Under the pieces are notes generated by a model. That model ran no database searches and had not been told where the DNA came from. It was given only the letters and a program-made list of their open reading frames with translations. Below are positions 18,330-30,682 of a stretch of 64,000 nucleotides of DNA, piece after piece (the first letter of the stretch is position 1; each line of letters begins with the position of its first letter). The stretch is from Leucobacter sp. OH1287 (GTDB taxonomy: Bacteria; Actinomycetota; Actinomycetes; Actinomycetales; Microbacteriaceae). Position numbers and translations under genes: made by a program. Where the stretch lies: assembly GCF_003859945.1 (NCBI RefSeq), contig NZ_RQYM01000001.1, positions 177,874-241,873 of the forward strand, written 5' to 3'.

Positions 18330-18371
18330 CAGCGGCAAAACAGCCCTAGCTGCTAGCGCTGTAGCCACCAG

Positions 18372-18408
18372 AACTGCCCGGAACAGTTACTGTTCCGGGC
18401 AGTTTTAG
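18372..18408 (+). terminator. Terminator after the surface-protein gene
   Basis: A 15-bp perfect stem (18372-18386 with 18390-18404) with a three-base loop is followed by TTTAGTT. It sits 42 bases after the stop and isolates this gene from gluQ. Confidence 0.88.
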
Positions 18409-18425
18409 TTACCGGCGCGAAGCTT

Positions 18426-18454
18426 TTGCCTTGCCGTGCCCGCCTATCTAGAAT
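18426..18454 (+). promoter_or_regulatory. Promoter of gluQ (leaderless type)
   Basis: TTGCCT at 18426-18431, 17 bases, then TAGAAT at 18449-18454, and the GTG start at 18462 seven bases later. The expected transcription start coincides with the start codon. Confidence 0.6.
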
Positions 18455-18461
18455 TGACTGT

Positions 18462-19403
18462 GTGTTAAGCGGCAAGAAAACAGTAACTGGCTCGGGGCGA
18501 GTGGTCGGCAGATACGCGCCCAGCCCGTCCGGTGAGCTGCACCTCGGTAACCTCCGCACCGCGGTTGTTGCCTTCCTCGCCGCCAAACAGGCTGACGGCA
18601 GTTTCATTCTCCGCGTTGATGACCTGGATCGAGACCGAGACAAAGGGTTCGCCCGCGCGCAACAGCGTGACCTGGAGCTGTTGGGGATCCACTGGGATAA
18701 ACCACCGGTGAAACAGCAGAGCCGCGACAGCAGCTACAGCGAGGCGCTAGAACAGCTGACGGCTGCGGGGCTTGTGTACCCTTGCTGGTGCAGTCGCAAA
18801 GACATTCTTGCCGCACCAACCGCACCACACAGTCCGCCCGGAGCATACCCCGGAACCTGCCGAGAGCTCAGTAACGCGGAACGCGCCGAGAAGAACGCCA
18901 CACTCGCGAAACAGCCGGCGCTCCGGGTGAATGCGGCGGCGGCTGAGATTAGCGTGTGTGACGCGATCCACGGAGAATACACCGGCTGCGTCGATGATTT
19001 TGTGCTGCGACGCGGCGACGGCGTATTCGCCTACAACCTCGCGACCGTTGTTGACGACGCAGACAGCGGCGTAACCCAGGTTGTGCGCGGCGCCGACCTG
19101 CTGGAGAGCACACCGCGCCAAATCTGGCTGCAACAGCGCCTCGGCTATCAAACCCCCGAGTATGCGCACGTGCCGCTCGTCGTTAACGCGTGTGGGCAGC
19201 GGCTCGCCAAACGCGACGGGGCTGTAACCCTGCAACAGTTTTTGTCTGGCGGTGGATCCGTGCCACAGCTGATGAGCTGGTTTGCGAAGAGCCTCAACAT
19301 TCCTGCCCAAAACCCGAAAACCGTGACAGATTTGCTGGCGGGGTTTGCGCTGGAGCGGATCGGGACGGAGCCGCTCGTCTGGCAGCCGGGTGAGCCGCTC
19401 TAG
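18462..19403 (+). CDS. gluQ: Glutamyl-Q tRNA(Asp) synthetase
   Basis: It belongs to the truncated GluRS family that attaches glutamate to queuosine in tRNA-Asp. The 313-residue chain has GRYAPSPSGELHLGNLR (HIGH-type motif), the cysteine cluster around YPCWCSRKDI and YPGTCR, and LAKRDGAVTLQ as the KMSKS counterpart. It has no anticodon-binding domain. I place the start at GTG 18462 because of the promoter just upstream; the frame is open to TTG 18426. Its stop codon overlaps that of the convergent MFS gene. Confidence 0.88.
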   Translation: MLSGKKTVTGSGRVVGRYAPSPSGELHLGNLRTAVVAFLAAKQADGSFILRVDDLDRDRDKGFARAQQRDLELLGIHWDKPPVKQQSRDSSYSEALEQLTAAGLVYPCWCSRKDILAAPTAPHSPPGAYPGTCRELSNAERAEKNATLAKQPALRVNAAAAEISVCDAIHGEYTGCVDDFVLRRGDGVFAYNLATVVDDADSGVTQVVRGADLLESTPRQIWLQQRLGYQTPEYAHVPLVVNACGQRLAKRDGAVTLQQFLSGGGSVPQLMSWFAKSLNIPAQNPKTVTDLLAGFALERIGTEPLVWQPGEPL

Positions 19404-20617
19404 CTCGCGGCGGGGTTTACGGCGGTGTTTTGGCGGATCCGCGAAACCAACAAAACCGCGCTCATACCAACCAGGGTGGTTGCCACCCCAAACACGGCGG
19501 GGGACAGGAAACCGAGGCCGCCCGCAACAACAATCCCGCCACCGGCCGCGCCGATAGCGTTACCGAGGTTGAACGCCGAGTGGGTGAGAGCGCCGGCGAT
19601 TGCTGGGGCATCGTTTGCGAGATCCATTAGCCAAACCTGGCAGGGAGGCACGAAGGTTGCGTTTGCGATGCCGCAGACCAGCACACAGCCGATCAGCGCG
19701 ATCGGGTTGCTCGCGAGCGTGATCAGCAGTGTCAGCGACACAGCAAACACGGTTAGCGAGACGAGCATGCTTTTTACGGGGTTAATGGTGTCGGCGATGC
19801 GGCCGCCGATCAGGTTACCGAGCGTCATGCCACAGCCGATTGTGACCAACAGCAGCGGCACCGTCTCGGCGTTAAGCTGCGCAACCTCGGTGACGACCGG
19901 TGCGATGAAACTGTACATGGCGAAGAAGCCAGAAATACCGATCGCAGCAACAAACACACCAGCCCAAACAAGCGGGCGGGTGAAGATCATCAGGTCGGCG
20001 CGAACGGATCCGCTGCTGCTTGGCGCCTGCCACGGCACCGTGACCCGGACAGCGACCGCCGCGCAGCCGAAGATAACCGCGACAGCGAGCATTGCCGCAC
20101 GCCAACCAAACAGCTGCCCAAATGCGGTGATTAGCGGCACCCCGACCACGTTGGCGACGGTTAAACCGAGCAGCACATAGGCGATACCCTTGCCTCGGTT
20201 ACCGGGACCCATCAGGTTCGCGGCAACAATCCCGGCAAGCCCGAAATAGGCGCCGTGCGGCAGCGCCCCAAGAAACCTGCTGAGAACCGCGATCTCGAAG
20301 GTTGGCGCGAGGGCGGTTGCGATGTTGAAAGTGAGAAAAATCAGCAGCATCAAGAGCAGCACCGTTCGCGCGGCAAAACGGTTAAGCAGCACCGCGATCA
20401 ACGGCGCGCCAACAACAACCCCGCAGGCGTACGCCATAATGAAAATGCTGGCCCGGCCAAGCGCGGCCTCCTGGTTGGCCCGGTCGAGCCCCGCGAACGT
20501 GTCGGCAGCGAACTCGGGCAGCAACCCCATCGGGGTAAACTCGTTCGCGCCAATCCCGAAACCGCCCAGTGAGAGCGCGATCAGCGCGAAAATCGTCTGC
20601 TTTTTTGTAACTGCCAC
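19400..20617 (-). CDS. MFS exporter, DHA1 type
   Basis: This 405-residue protein has about 12 membrane segments. The N-terminal helix with GIGANEFTPMGLLPEFA resembles the AraJ/PbuE/Cml-like group of drug or metabolite exporters in the major facilitator superfamily, and a loop with NRFAARTV follows the second helix. The substrate cannot be told from sequence. It is convergent with gluQ, sharing three bases at the stops, and is probably a single-gene unit. Confidence 0.85.
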   Translation of the reverse strand: MAVTKKQTIFALIALSLGGFGIGANEFTPMGLLPEFAADTFAGLDRANQEAALGRASIFIMAYACGVVVGAPLIAVLLNRFAARTVLLLMLLIFLTFNIATALAPTFEIAVLSRFLGALPHGAYFGLAGIVAANLMGPGNRGKGIAYVLLGLTVANVVGVPLITAFGQLFGWRAAMLAVAVIFGCAAVAVRVTVPWQAPSSSGSVRADLMIFTRPLVWAGVFVAAIGISGFFAMYSFIAPVVTEVAQLNAETVPLLLVTIGCGMTLGNLIGGRIADTINPVKSMLVSLTVFAVSLTLLITLASNPIALIGCVLVCGIANATFVPPCQVWLMDLANDAPAIAGALTHSAFNLGNAIGAAGGGIVVAGGLGFLSPAVFGVATTLVGMSAVLLVSRIRQNTAVNPAAS

Positions 20618-20667
20618 CAGAACATCTTAGCGGCAACCAAGCAGGTTGGTGGGCGGGCGGATCGCCG

Positions 20668-21621
20668 CTAGCTGCTGTGTTTCTCGCTCGCGGGCGTTAA
20701 CGGCTCCGCGGTCGGCCGCTTAGGATCAATATTGTCACCGGATGAAACACCCTTAATCCGTCGAATAACCCACGGCATCAGGTGCTCCTTCGCCCACACC
20801 GCGTCCTCCTTGCGAGCCTCACGCCAGGTCTGTTTAATGCGCGGCTCAGGATCCTCCGGCTCCAGCCCGTGCGGCACGTTGAGGGCGTTAAGCACCGCCG
20901 CTGCAACCGAGTGGTGGCCGAGCGCGTTCAGGTGCAGACGATCGTGATCCCAGTACGCCCAATCCTGCAGCTCCGACAGCGCCCACAGGTCAACAACAAT
21001 AGCATCATAGCGTTCCGCAGTAACCCGAACATTGTTACTCCAGATCGCGCTCTTCCCACGAACCGCGCGCAAAACCGGCGCGTGTTTCGTATCAATCCCG
21101 GTGAACAGCACAACGGTTGCGCCAGTGTCATGCAGTTCAGAAACCAGCTGATCCAGTTTCAACGCGATCTCATCCGGGTCGCTGCCGGGACGCAGCACAT
21201 CATTACCGCCCGCAGAAACCGCAACCAAATCCGGTTTCAGTTCAACACATGCAGGCACCTGCTCACGATAAATCTGGTTAATCACCTTACCCCTGACCGC
21301 GAGGTTAGCGTAGGCAAGCTCCGGGTTAATCACCGCCAACTGCTCAGCAACCCGGTCAGCCCAGCCCCGCAAGCCACCGGGTGCGTCGGGGTGCGGATCC
21401 CCAACCCCCTCAGCAAAGGAGTCACCGACAACAACAAACCGGTTCCAGGGCAGTGATACACCCTCGTTGATTGCGCTGGACGCTCTAGCGCGGGCCGCAC
21501 GCAACAGCCGCTCGGCAATGAGCTTACTCCGCTCACGCAAACGCGTGTGCTGCCGCTGGGGCGCTGCACTTGCGTGCTGCTCGATATCAATGCCGGACTG
21601 GTTACTGCTGTTCTCAATCAT
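20668..21621 (-). CDS. SGNH/GDSL-family hydrolase
   Basis: The proposed product is 317 residues. The catalytic blocks are GDSFAEG (Ser nucleophile), a Gly block near AVRGK, SAGGNDVLRPG (Asn block) and DRLHLNALGH (Asp and His). Together they define an SGNH esterase or lipase-type hydrolase. No signal peptide is visible, so it is probably cytosolic. I set the start at ATG 21621 (MIENSSNQSG). The open frame runs back to 21825 but would cross the divergent helicase gene. Substrate unknown. Confidence 0.82.
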   Translation of the reverse strand: MIENSSNQSGIDIEQHASAAPQRQHTRLRERSKLIAERLLRAARARASSAINEGVSLPWNRFVVVGDSFAEGVGDPHPDAPGGLRGWADRVAEQLAVINPELAYANLAVRGKVINQIYREQVPACVELKPDLVAVSAGGNDVLRPGSDPDEIALKLDQLVSELHDTGATVVLFTGIDTKHAPVLRAVRGKSAIWSNNVRVTAERYDAIVVDLWALSELQDWAYWDHDRLHLNALGHHSVAAAVLNALNVPHGLEPEDPEPRIKQTWREARKEDAVWAKEHLMPWVIRRIKGVSSGDNIDPKRPTAEPLTPASEKHSS

Positions 21622-21713
21622 GGTGGGGTACCGTTTCTGCCGCAACGGATTCCGCTGCCGCGCTGCCAACTCGGATGTGAAGTTTTGAGGTAATACATCT
21701 ATTCTATTAGGGT

Positions 21714-23519
21714 ATGGAAAAAGCTGACGAGACATCGTATCTTCCCGGCACAAGCGCCGCGGAACACATGTCTCCGGCATACCCGGAACGCGCCGCCTGG
21801 GGCACCGCACAAACCCTGAGAGCATGGCAACAAGAGGCGATCAACAAGTATTTCGAACTAAACCCCAAAGACTTCCTCGCCTCCGCGACACCCGGCGCGG
21901 GCAAAACCACCTTCGCGCTCAGACTCGCCGCAATGCTGCGCGGCCAAAAAACCGTTGAACAGGTTATCGTTGTCGCCCCAACCGAACACCTGAAAGTGCA
22001 GTGGGCGGATGCCGCAGCCCGCGCGGGCATCAAACTAAACCCCAACTACTCAAACGCCGACCGGCTCAGCTACGGCGCAGGCTTCCACGGCGTCGTCGTC
22101 ACCTACGCACAGGTGGCGCTAAAACCCGTCCAACACCAGCTGCTCACCCAAATGAAACCAACCCTCGTCATCATGGACGAGGTACACCACGGGGGAGACG
22201 CCCTCAGCTGGGGTGACGGGATCCGCGAAGCATACAGCAGCGCAACCCGCCGATTGTCACTAACCGGCACACCGTTTCGCTCAGACGACGCACCAATCCC
22301 GTTCGTCCAATACATGCCACAACCAGACGGCACCCGCGTCAGCGTCACCGACTACGACTACGGCTACGGCAGAGCGCTCGCCGACCATGTGGTTAGACCG
22401 GTTGTTTTTATGGTTTATGCGGGGAAGATGCGGTGGCTGACCTCCGCCGGTGAGGAGATGGAGGCCCGGCTCGGCGAGGGCAACACGAAGGATATTACGG
22501 CGCAGGCGTGGCGGACGGCGCTGGATCCGGCGGGTGAATGGTTGCCGGCGGTGTTGCGCGCTGCAGACACCAGGCTCAGCAAGGTGCGGGAGGCGGTTCC
22601 CGACGCGGGCGGGCTGGTTATTGCAACCGATCACGATGCCGCAAAAGCGTACGCGACAATGCTGGAGACGATAACCGGTGAGTATCCGGCGCTGATCCTC
22701 TCTGACGATCCGGGTGCGTCGGCGAGAATCGACGAGTTCTCGGGCAACACAGACCGCTGGATGGTTGCCGTCAGGATGGTGTCAGAGGGTGTGGATGTGC
22801 CCCGGCTCGCCGTCGGCGTTTACGCAACCAGCTCCTCAACACCGCTGTTCTTTGCGCAGGCGATCGGACGTTTTGTGCGTAGCAGGCACAGGGGAGAGCT
22901 CGCGACCGTGTTCATCCCCAATGTGCCCCAGCTGATGCAGTTGGCTGAACAGCTGGAAAAGGAACGCAACCACGTGCTCGACCTCGCAAAGGGTGCAGAG
23001 CAGCTGCTGGACGCGGAACAAGCGCTAATCGACGCCGCAAACCGGGAAGAGTCGGCGTCCGACGCGCTCACCACCGAGTACCGCTATGAGGCGCTGCACA
23101 GCGACGCCCACTTTGACCGCGCGGTTTTTGACGGCGCCGAGTTTGGTGGATACGCCGCCGTAGAAACCCCGGAGGAACTCGATTTCTTGGGGATCCCGGG
23201 GCTTTTAGATGCCGGAGAGGTGCGGAATCTGCTGCTGCACCGCCAAGCACGGCAGGCAAGACGCAGCGCCGAACGGCAGGGGATTACCGAGTTCCAGCCC
23301 GAGCGTGCAGAGTCACCCGAGGCGCTGCACCGTAACCTGAAAGAGCAGCGTAAACTGCTGCACTCGCTGGTTGGCATGTGGGCGCGCGTGTCGGGGGATC
23401 CGCACGGTGCGATCCACGCGGAGCTGCGGCGTGTCTGCGGCGGTCCGCAGGTTTCGCAGGCGAGTGTTTCACAGCTGCAAAAACGTATCGACCTGCTGCG
23501 GAAACGGTTAAACGGCTAA
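21714..23519 (+). CDS. DEAD/DEAH-type (SF2) helicase
   Basis: This is a 601-residue SF2 helicase or translocase. Motif I is SATPGAGKTTFALRLA, motif II is IMDEVHHGG, SLTGTPFRSDD is motif III-like, and in domain 2 there is VRMVSEGVDVPRLAVGVYAT followed by QAIGRFVRSR (motif VI). The overall shape is that of the UvrB/ResIII-like helicases often annotated only as DEAD/DEAH helicase in actinobacteria. The C-terminal 170 residues look helical and basic. A TATTCT box 8 bases before the ATG suggests a very short leader. Role in DNA repair or restriction-like defence is not shown. Confidence 0.85.
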   Translation: MEKADETSYLPGTSAAEHMSPAYPERAAWGTAQTLRAWQQEAINKYFELNPKDFLASATPGAGKTTFALRLAAMLRGQKTVEQVIVVAPTEHLKVQWADAAARAGIKLNPNYSNADRLSYGAGFHGVVVTYAQVALKPVQHQLLTQMKPTLVIMDEVHHGGDALSWGDGIREAYSSATRRLSLTGTPFRSDDAPIPFVQYMPQPDGTRVSVTDYDYGYGRALADHVVRPVVFMVYAGKMRWLTSAGEEMEARLGEGNTKDITAQAWRTALDPAGEWLPAVLRAADTRLSKVREAVPDAGGLVIATDHDAAKAYATMLETITGEYPALILSDDPGASARIDEFSGNTDRWMVAVRMVSEGVDVPRLAVGVYATSSSTPLFFAQAIGRFVRSRHRGELATVFIPNVPQLMQLAEQLEKERNHVLDLAKGAEQLLDAEQALIDAANREESASDALTTEYRYEALHSDAHFDRAVFDGAEFGGYAAVETPEELDFLGIPGLLDAGEVRNLLLHRQARQARRSAERQGITEFQPERAESPEALHRNLKEQRKLLHSLVGMWARVSGDPHGAIHAELRRVCGGPQVSQASVSQLQKRIDLLRKRLNG

Positions 23520-25907
<2,388 letters not shown>

Positions 25908-26038
25908 CGATACTGCGGCCGCAGATTGGCAGCTGGTGCAATCGGCGCTTTAAGCCCAAGACAGCAGAGATATTTAGCCGCTGAAACAGCTAAAATGGTT
26001 TAGTTACCGTGAACAGTCCAATAGATAAGCGAGAGACT

Positions 26039-26347
26039 ATGTCTAACGACAAAATAATTACCGCAGAGACAGTGACTCACTTGGCCGGTTTAAGCCGCAT
26101 CACACTGACCGATGCTGAGACCGAGCAGTTCGCCAGCGACCTCGACAAAATTCTTGGTGCGATCGCGAAGGTTAGCGAGGTTGCCGGTGAAACCGTTGTG
26201 GCAACAAGCCACCCGGTTGCGCTGAGTAACGTCACCCGTCCGGACGAGGTGCGTGACGTGCTCACCCAGGAGCAGGCTCTGAAAAACGCGCCAGAGCAGC
26301 ACGACGGTAAGTTCCAGGTGACAGCGATTTTAGGAGAAGAGCAGTAA
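26039..26347 (+). CDS. gatC: Asp-tRNA(Asn)/Glu-tRNA(Gln) amidotransferase subunit C
   Basis: This 102-residue subunit stabilises GatA in the amidotransferase that makes Gln-tRNA or Asn-tRNA by the indirect route. The family pattern ETVTHLAGLSRITLTDAE and the C-terminal RPDEVRDVLTQEQALKNAPEQHDGKFQV are clear. I chose ATG 26039 with GAGAG upstream rather than GTG 26009. A TAAAAT box lies near 25991. It abuts gatA: the gatC stop is directly followed by the gatA ATG. Confidence 0.94.
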   Translation: MSNDKIITAETVTHLAGLSRITLTDAETEQFASDLDKILGAIAKVSEVAGETVVATSHPVALSNVTRPDEVRDVLTQEQALKNAPEQHDGKFQVTAILGEEQ

Positions 26348-27862
26348 ATGAGTGAGATTATTAAGCAGAGCGCCGCCGAGCTCGCCGAGCATCTGCAGCG
26401 CGGCGAGTTGAGCGCCGTCGAAGTGACTGAGGCGCATCTTGAGCGGATCTCGAATGTTGACGGTGAAATTAACGCCTTCCTCGCTATCAACGATGACGCG
26501 GTTAAGACCGCAGCAGAGATTGACGCGAAGCGTGCCGCAGGTGAGCAGCTGCCGGAGCTGGCCGGTGTGCCGCTGGCGATTAAAGATGTTTTGGTGACGC
26601 GCGATATGCCGTCAACCTCCGGGTCGAAAATCCTGGAGGGCTACATGTCGCCGTTTGACGCAACCGTTGTTGCTAAGTCACGCGAGGCTGGTCTGGTGCC
26701 GCTCGGCAAAACCAACATGGACGAGTTCGCGATGGGTTCATCCGGTGAGAACAGCGCCTACGGGGCAACCAAAAACCCGTGGGACCTCAGCCGGATTCCC
26801 GGGGGCTCTGGCAGCGGATCCGCCGCCGCCATTGCTGCGTTCGAGGCGCCCCTCGCGCTCGGCAGTGACACCGGTGGATCCATTAGGCAGCCTGCTGCAC
26901 TGACGGGCACCGTCGGCGTGAAACCAACCTACGGCGGTGTTAGCCGCTACGGTGCGATCGCGATGGCATCGTCGCTTGATCAGATCGGGCCGTGCACCAG
27001 AACGGTCCTCGATGCGGCGCTTTTGCACGATGTGATCGGTGGTTATGACTGGCATGACTCAACCTCGCTGCAGCATGACTGGCCTTCGATGGCGGCTGCG
27101 GCCAGGCAGGGTGCGGATCCGAGCTCGCTGCAGGGAGTGAAGATCGGCGTTGTGAAGGAGTTGCTCGCCGACGCGAGCCAGCGCGGAGTTGCTGAGGCCT
27201 TTGAGCGCGCACTCGAGCTCGCGGCCGAGCAGGGCGCTGAGATCGTTGAGGTTAGCGCGCCACACTTCGAGTACGCGGTTGCCGCCTACTACCTGATTAT
27301 GCCCGCTGAGGTGTCAAGCAACCTCGCACGCTACGACTCGGTCCGCTTCGGCCTGCGGGTCACCCCTGAGGGCGGCGGAACCGTTGACGCGGTGATGGGC
27401 GCAACCCGTGCAGCAGGTTTCGGGGCTGAGGCGAAACGCCGTATTATTCTCGGCACCTACGCGCTCAGCGCCGGCTACTATGACGCCTACTACGGCAGCG
27501 CACAGAAGGTGAGAACGCTTGTGCAGCAGGACTTTAACAGCGCCTTTGCTGAGGTGGATGTGCTCGCTTCACCGACCGCGCCAACAACCGCGTGGAAGAT
27601 CGGTGAGCGGGTTGATGATCCGATGGTTAACTACATCAATGACGCGACCACAATCCCAACCAACCTCGCCGGCATTCCGGGCATGAGCCTGCCGGTTGGA
27701 CTCGCCGCAGAGGACGGGCTGCCGGTTGGTTTGCAGCTGATGGCGCCGCAGTACGCGGACGATCGACTGTATCGGATCGGCGCATCATTTGAGACACTTA
27801 TTGCACAGCTCGAAGGTAAGCAGTTCTGGGAGCTAGCTCCAGCACTCGGAGAGGTTAAATAA
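26348..27862 (+). CDS. gatA: Asp-tRNA(Asn)/Glu-tRNA(Gln) amidotransferase subunit A
   Basis: At 504 residues it is a full-length amidase-signature enzyme that releases ammonia from glutamine. Catalytic Lys lies in LAIKDVL and the Ser-rich loop in [15 protein letters not shown], with the nucleophile in [19 protein letters not shown] before the gatC stop serves as ribosome binding site. Both Gly-Ser pairs of the catalytic loops that fall in GGATCC are at 26816 and 26876. It is cotranscribed with gatC and gatB. Confidence 0.97.
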   Translation: MSEIIKQSAAELAEHLQRGELSAVEVTEAHLERISNVDGEINAFLAINDDAVKTAAEIDAKRAAGEQLPELAGVPLAIKDVLVTRDMPSTSGSKILEGYMSPFDATVVAKSREAGLVPLGKTNMDEFAMGSSGENSAYGATKNPWDLSRIPGGSGSGSAAAIAAFEAPLALGSDTGGSIRQPAALTGTVGVKPTYGGVSRYGAIAMASSLDQIGPCTRTVLDAALLHDVIGGYDWHDSTSLQHDWPSMAAAARQGADPSSLQGVKIGVVKELLADASQRGVAEAFERALELAAEQGAEIVEVSAPHFEYAVAAYYLIMPAEVSSNLARYDSVRFGLRVTPEGGGTVDAVMGATRAAGFGAEAKRRIILGTYALSAGYYDAYYGSAQKVRTLVQQDFNSAFAEVDVLASPTAPTTAWKIGERVDDPMVNYINDATTIPTNLAGIPGMSLPVGLAAEDGLPVGLQLMAPQYADDRLYRIGASFETLIAQLEGKQFWELAPALGEVK

Positions 27863-27865
27863 ACA

Positions 27866-29365
27866 ATGGCTAAAGACAAAATCATGAATTTTGAAAAAGC
27901 CCTTGAGCTTTTTGAGCCGGTTATTGGTCTTGAGGTGCACGTTGAGCTGAACACCAAAACCAAGATGTTCTCCGCCGCACCAAACACCTTCGGCGGTGAA
28001 GCAAACACCAACGTCACACCGGTCTGTTTGGGGCTTCCCGGCACACTGCCGGTTGTTAACGAGCAGGCTGTGCGCTACGCAATCAGCCTCGGTTTAGCGC
28101 TCGGCTGCAACATCGCCGAGGTTTCCGGCTTTGCCCGAAAAAACTACTTCTACCCGGACATGGCGAAGGACTACCAGATCTCACAGTACGATGACCCGAT
28201 CGCCTTTGACGGCTCGGTTGAGATTGAGCTGGCAAACGGCCGGGTTGTGCACGTGCCGATTGAGCGCGCCCACATGGAGGAGGACGCCGGAAAACTAACC
28301 CACGTTGGTGGTTCGACGGGGCGGATCCAGGGCGCAAGCCACTCGCTGGTTGACTACAACCGAGGCGGTGTGCCGCTCGTTGAGATCGTCACCAGGCCAA
28401 TCTTTGGCGGGGAAGCAGACACGCCAGAGATCGCAGCGCAGTATGTCAGCACGATCCGCGACATCGTGAAAGCGCTCGGCATTTCAGACGCCCGCATGGA
28501 GCGCGGCAATATTCGCTGTGACGCGAACGTTTCACTCCGCCCGCGCGGCAGTGAGCAGCTTGGCACCCGCACCGAAACCAAGAACGTCAACTCGCTGCGC
28601 TCAATCGAGCGGGCTGTGCGGTATGAGATTCAGCGGCAGGCGCAGATCCTCGCGGACGGCGGTGAGATTCTGCAGGAGACCCGGCACTGGCACGAGGACA
28701 CCAGCACAACCTCACCCGGCCGCCCAAAGAGCGACGCAGACGACTACCGCTACTTCCCGGAGCCAGATTTGGCGCCGCTCCGTCCAGCACCCGAGCTTGT
28801 TGCCGAGCTGCGTGACGCGCTGCCGGAGCACCCGACCGTTAGGCGGCGCAGGCTGCGCGACAGCTGGCAGTTCACCCAGCTCGAGTTCCAGGACGTTATC
28901 AACGGCGGTCTGCTCGACAGTGTTGAGGCAACTGTTGCGGCGGGCGTGAAACCGCAGGACGCACGCAAGTGGTGGACGGGTGAGATTTCCCGCATCGCAA
29001 ACGAGCGCGGCGCAAACGCAGCGGATCTGATCACCCCGCAGCAGCTCGCCGAGGTGGTTAGCCTGGTCAGCGAGGGAACCCTCAACGACAAGCTCGCCCG
29101 CGAGGTTATCCAGGGGATTATCGCTGGGGAGGGCAGCGCGGCCGAGATTGTTGCGACTCGCGGCCTTGAGATTGTGTCAGATGATGGCGCACTGATCGCC
29201 GCAATTGATGAGGCGCTGGCTGCGCAGCCGGACGTGCTCGACAAGATCCGCGCGGGCAAAGTGCAGGCCGCCGGCGCGATTATCGGCGCGGTTATGAAGG
29301 CGATGCGCGGTCAGGCAGACGCCGCACGTGTGCGCGAGCTGATTCTGGAGCGCGCAAACCAGTAG
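27866..29365 (+). CDS. gatB: Asp-tRNA(Asn)/Glu-tRNA(Gln) amidotransferase subunit B
   Basis: This 499-residue subunit phosphorylates and amidates the mischarged tRNA. Family features are VIGLEVHVELNTKTKMFS, the Cys-containing VCLGLPGTLPVVN, FARKNYFYPDMAKDYQISQYD, RMERGNIRCDANVS and the C-terminal YqeY-like tail (GKVQAAGAIIGAVMKAMRGQAD). It begins three bases after gatA. With gatCA it implies that the organism lacks GlnRS or AsnRS, or both. Confidence 0.97.
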   Translation: MAKDKIMNFEKALELFEPVIGLEVHVELNTKTKMFSAAPNTFGGEANTNVTPVCLGLPGTLPVVNEQAVRYAISLGLALGCNIAEVSGFARKNYFYPDMAKDYQISQYDDPIAFDGSVEIELANGRVVHVPIERAHMEEDAGKLTHVGGSTGRIQGASHSLVDYNRGGVPLVEIVTRPIFGGEADTPEIAAQYVSTIRDIVKALGISDARMERGNIRCDANVSLRPRGSEQLGTRTETKNVNSLRSIERAVRYEIQRQAQILADGGEILQETRHWHEDTSTTSPGRPKSDADDYRYFPEPDLAPLRPAPELVAELRDALPEHPTVRRRRLRDSWQFTQLEFQDVINGGLLDSVEATVAAGVKPQDARKWWTGEISRIANERGANAADLITPQQLAEVVSLVSEGTLNDKLAREVIQGIIAGEGSAAEIVATRGLEIVSDDGALIAAIDEALAAQPDVLDKIRAGKVQAAGAIIGAVMKAMRGQADAARVRELILERANQ

Positions 29366-29395
29366 CGTTTAGCGCTGAAACAGTCAGGCAAAAAC

Positions 29396-30673
29396 ATGCA
29401 GACGCGACAGCAGGGAACCCACAGCGGGCGCCCTGCTGCCGCTATTTTGCACGTTGATATGGACGCCTTCTTTGCTGCCGTGGAACTGCTGGAGCGACCC
29501 GAGCTGGTTAACCAGCCGGTTGCGATCGGACACAACAGCCCCCGCTCGGTTATTTCGACGGCGAACTATCCGGCACGCCGCTTCGGGGTCCACAGCGCCC
29601 TGCCAGTTGCGATAGCGCTGCAGCGCTGCCCGCGACTGCACCTGATCCCGCCGCACATGGAAAAATACGCGGCGGTGAGCAAACAGGTTTTTGCGCTGTT
29701 TGAGGAGTTCACCCCGATCGTTGAACCGCTCAGCGTTGACGAGGCGTTCCTTGACGTTACCGGATCCCAGCGGCTGTTTGGCGACCCGGTTACGATTGCC
29801 AGGCAGCTGCGGCAGCGGATCCGCGAAGAAACCGGCCTGGCTGCATCGGTTGGGATCGCATCCAACAAGTTCCTCGCGAAGATCGCCTCCGGGTTTGCGA
29901 AACCTGACGGGGTGTATATTATCCCGCTGGGCAGTGAACGCGAGTTTTTAGCGGATCTGCCGGTTAAGAAACTGTGGGGTGTCGGGCCGAAAACGCTGAA
30001 GCTGCTGGAGAGCCGCGCGATTAAAACGGCTGGGGATCTCGCCCTCACCCCGCTCGACACGCTGACGCGCCTGCTGGGTGAGAAGCACGCGAAACACCTG
30101 CACCAGCTGTCGCTGGGGATTGACGAGCGCGCCGTTGAGACGGAGCGGGAACGCAAATCGGTTGGGCACGAGCGCACCTTCGAGGTTGATATTGTTGACC
30201 GGCAGCAGGTGACGAAAACGCTGCTACGACTGTCCGCAAAAACCGGTGAGCGGTTGCGCGCGAAGGGACTGCGCGGCAAAACCGTTGCGATTAAGGTGCG
30301 CTGGGCGGGGTTTGAGACGGTTTCGCGCAGCCACAGTCTTGCCAGGGCAACCGACAGTACACAACAGATCTACGCGGTTGCAAGCGAGCTGTTTCGCGCC
30401 TGTGACAGGGGAGAGCCGATCCGCCTGCTCGGGGTGCGGGTTGAGCAGCTGACGGACGGCAGTGGTGAGGAGACGCAGCCGCAGCTGTGGTCCGATGTGT
30501 TTGCCGGGGTTGACGGCGGCTCTGGCATCGGCGCGGGTGGCGCGGGCGCGGCTGGCGCGGCGGGCACTGGATCCACCACCGACGCAGAGCAGTGGGAGCG
30601 GTTGGAAAAAACGCTGGACGAGGTTAACGCGCGGTTTGGCGGATCCGGCATCACCAACGCCGGGGCGCTCTAG
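29396..30673 (+). CDS. dinB: DNA polymerase IV (Y family)
   Basis: This is a 425-residue translesion polymerase. Catalytic acids lie in HVDMDAFFAAVE and SVDEAFLDVTGS, the fingers in ANYPARRFGVHSALP, and the helix-hairpin-helix near LPVKKLWGVGPKTLK. The little-finger domain runs to about residue 350. The last 75 residues are a Gly/Ala-rich linker and a short acidic end with no beta-clamp motif that I can recognise. It lies 30 bases after gatB and converges on the DedA gene. Confidence 0.94.
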   Translation: MQTRQQGTHSGRPAAAILHVDMDAFFAAVELLERPELVNQPVAIGHNSPRSVISTANYPARRFGVHSALPVAIALQRCPRLHLIPPHMEKYAAVSKQVFALFEEFTPIVEPLSVDEAFLDVTGSQRLFGDPVTIARQLRQRIREETGLAASVGIASNKFLAKIASGFAKPDGVYIIPLGSEREFLADLPVKKLWGVGPKTLKLLESRAIKTAGDLALTPLDTLTRLLGEKHAKHLHQLSLGIDERAVETERERKSVGHERTFEVDIVDRQQVTKTLLRLSAKTGERLRAKGLRGKTVAIKVRWAGFETVSRSHSLARATDSTQQIYAVASELFRACDRGEPIRLLGVRVEQLTDGSGEETQPQLWSDVFAGVDGGSGIGAGGAGAAGAAGTGSTTDAEQWERLEKTLDEVNARFGGSGITNAGAL

Positions 30674-30682
30674 CCGCTATGG

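Noticed and set aside
19425..20180. 251-residue plus-strand frame opposite the MFS gene
   Set aside because: Antisense to a protein with clear transmembrane pattern; no domain of its own.
25914..25925. 12-bp palindrome CTGCGG/CCGCAG after ligA
   Set aside because: Too short for a terminator, no T tract and not repeated elsewhere; probably chance in GC-rich DNA.
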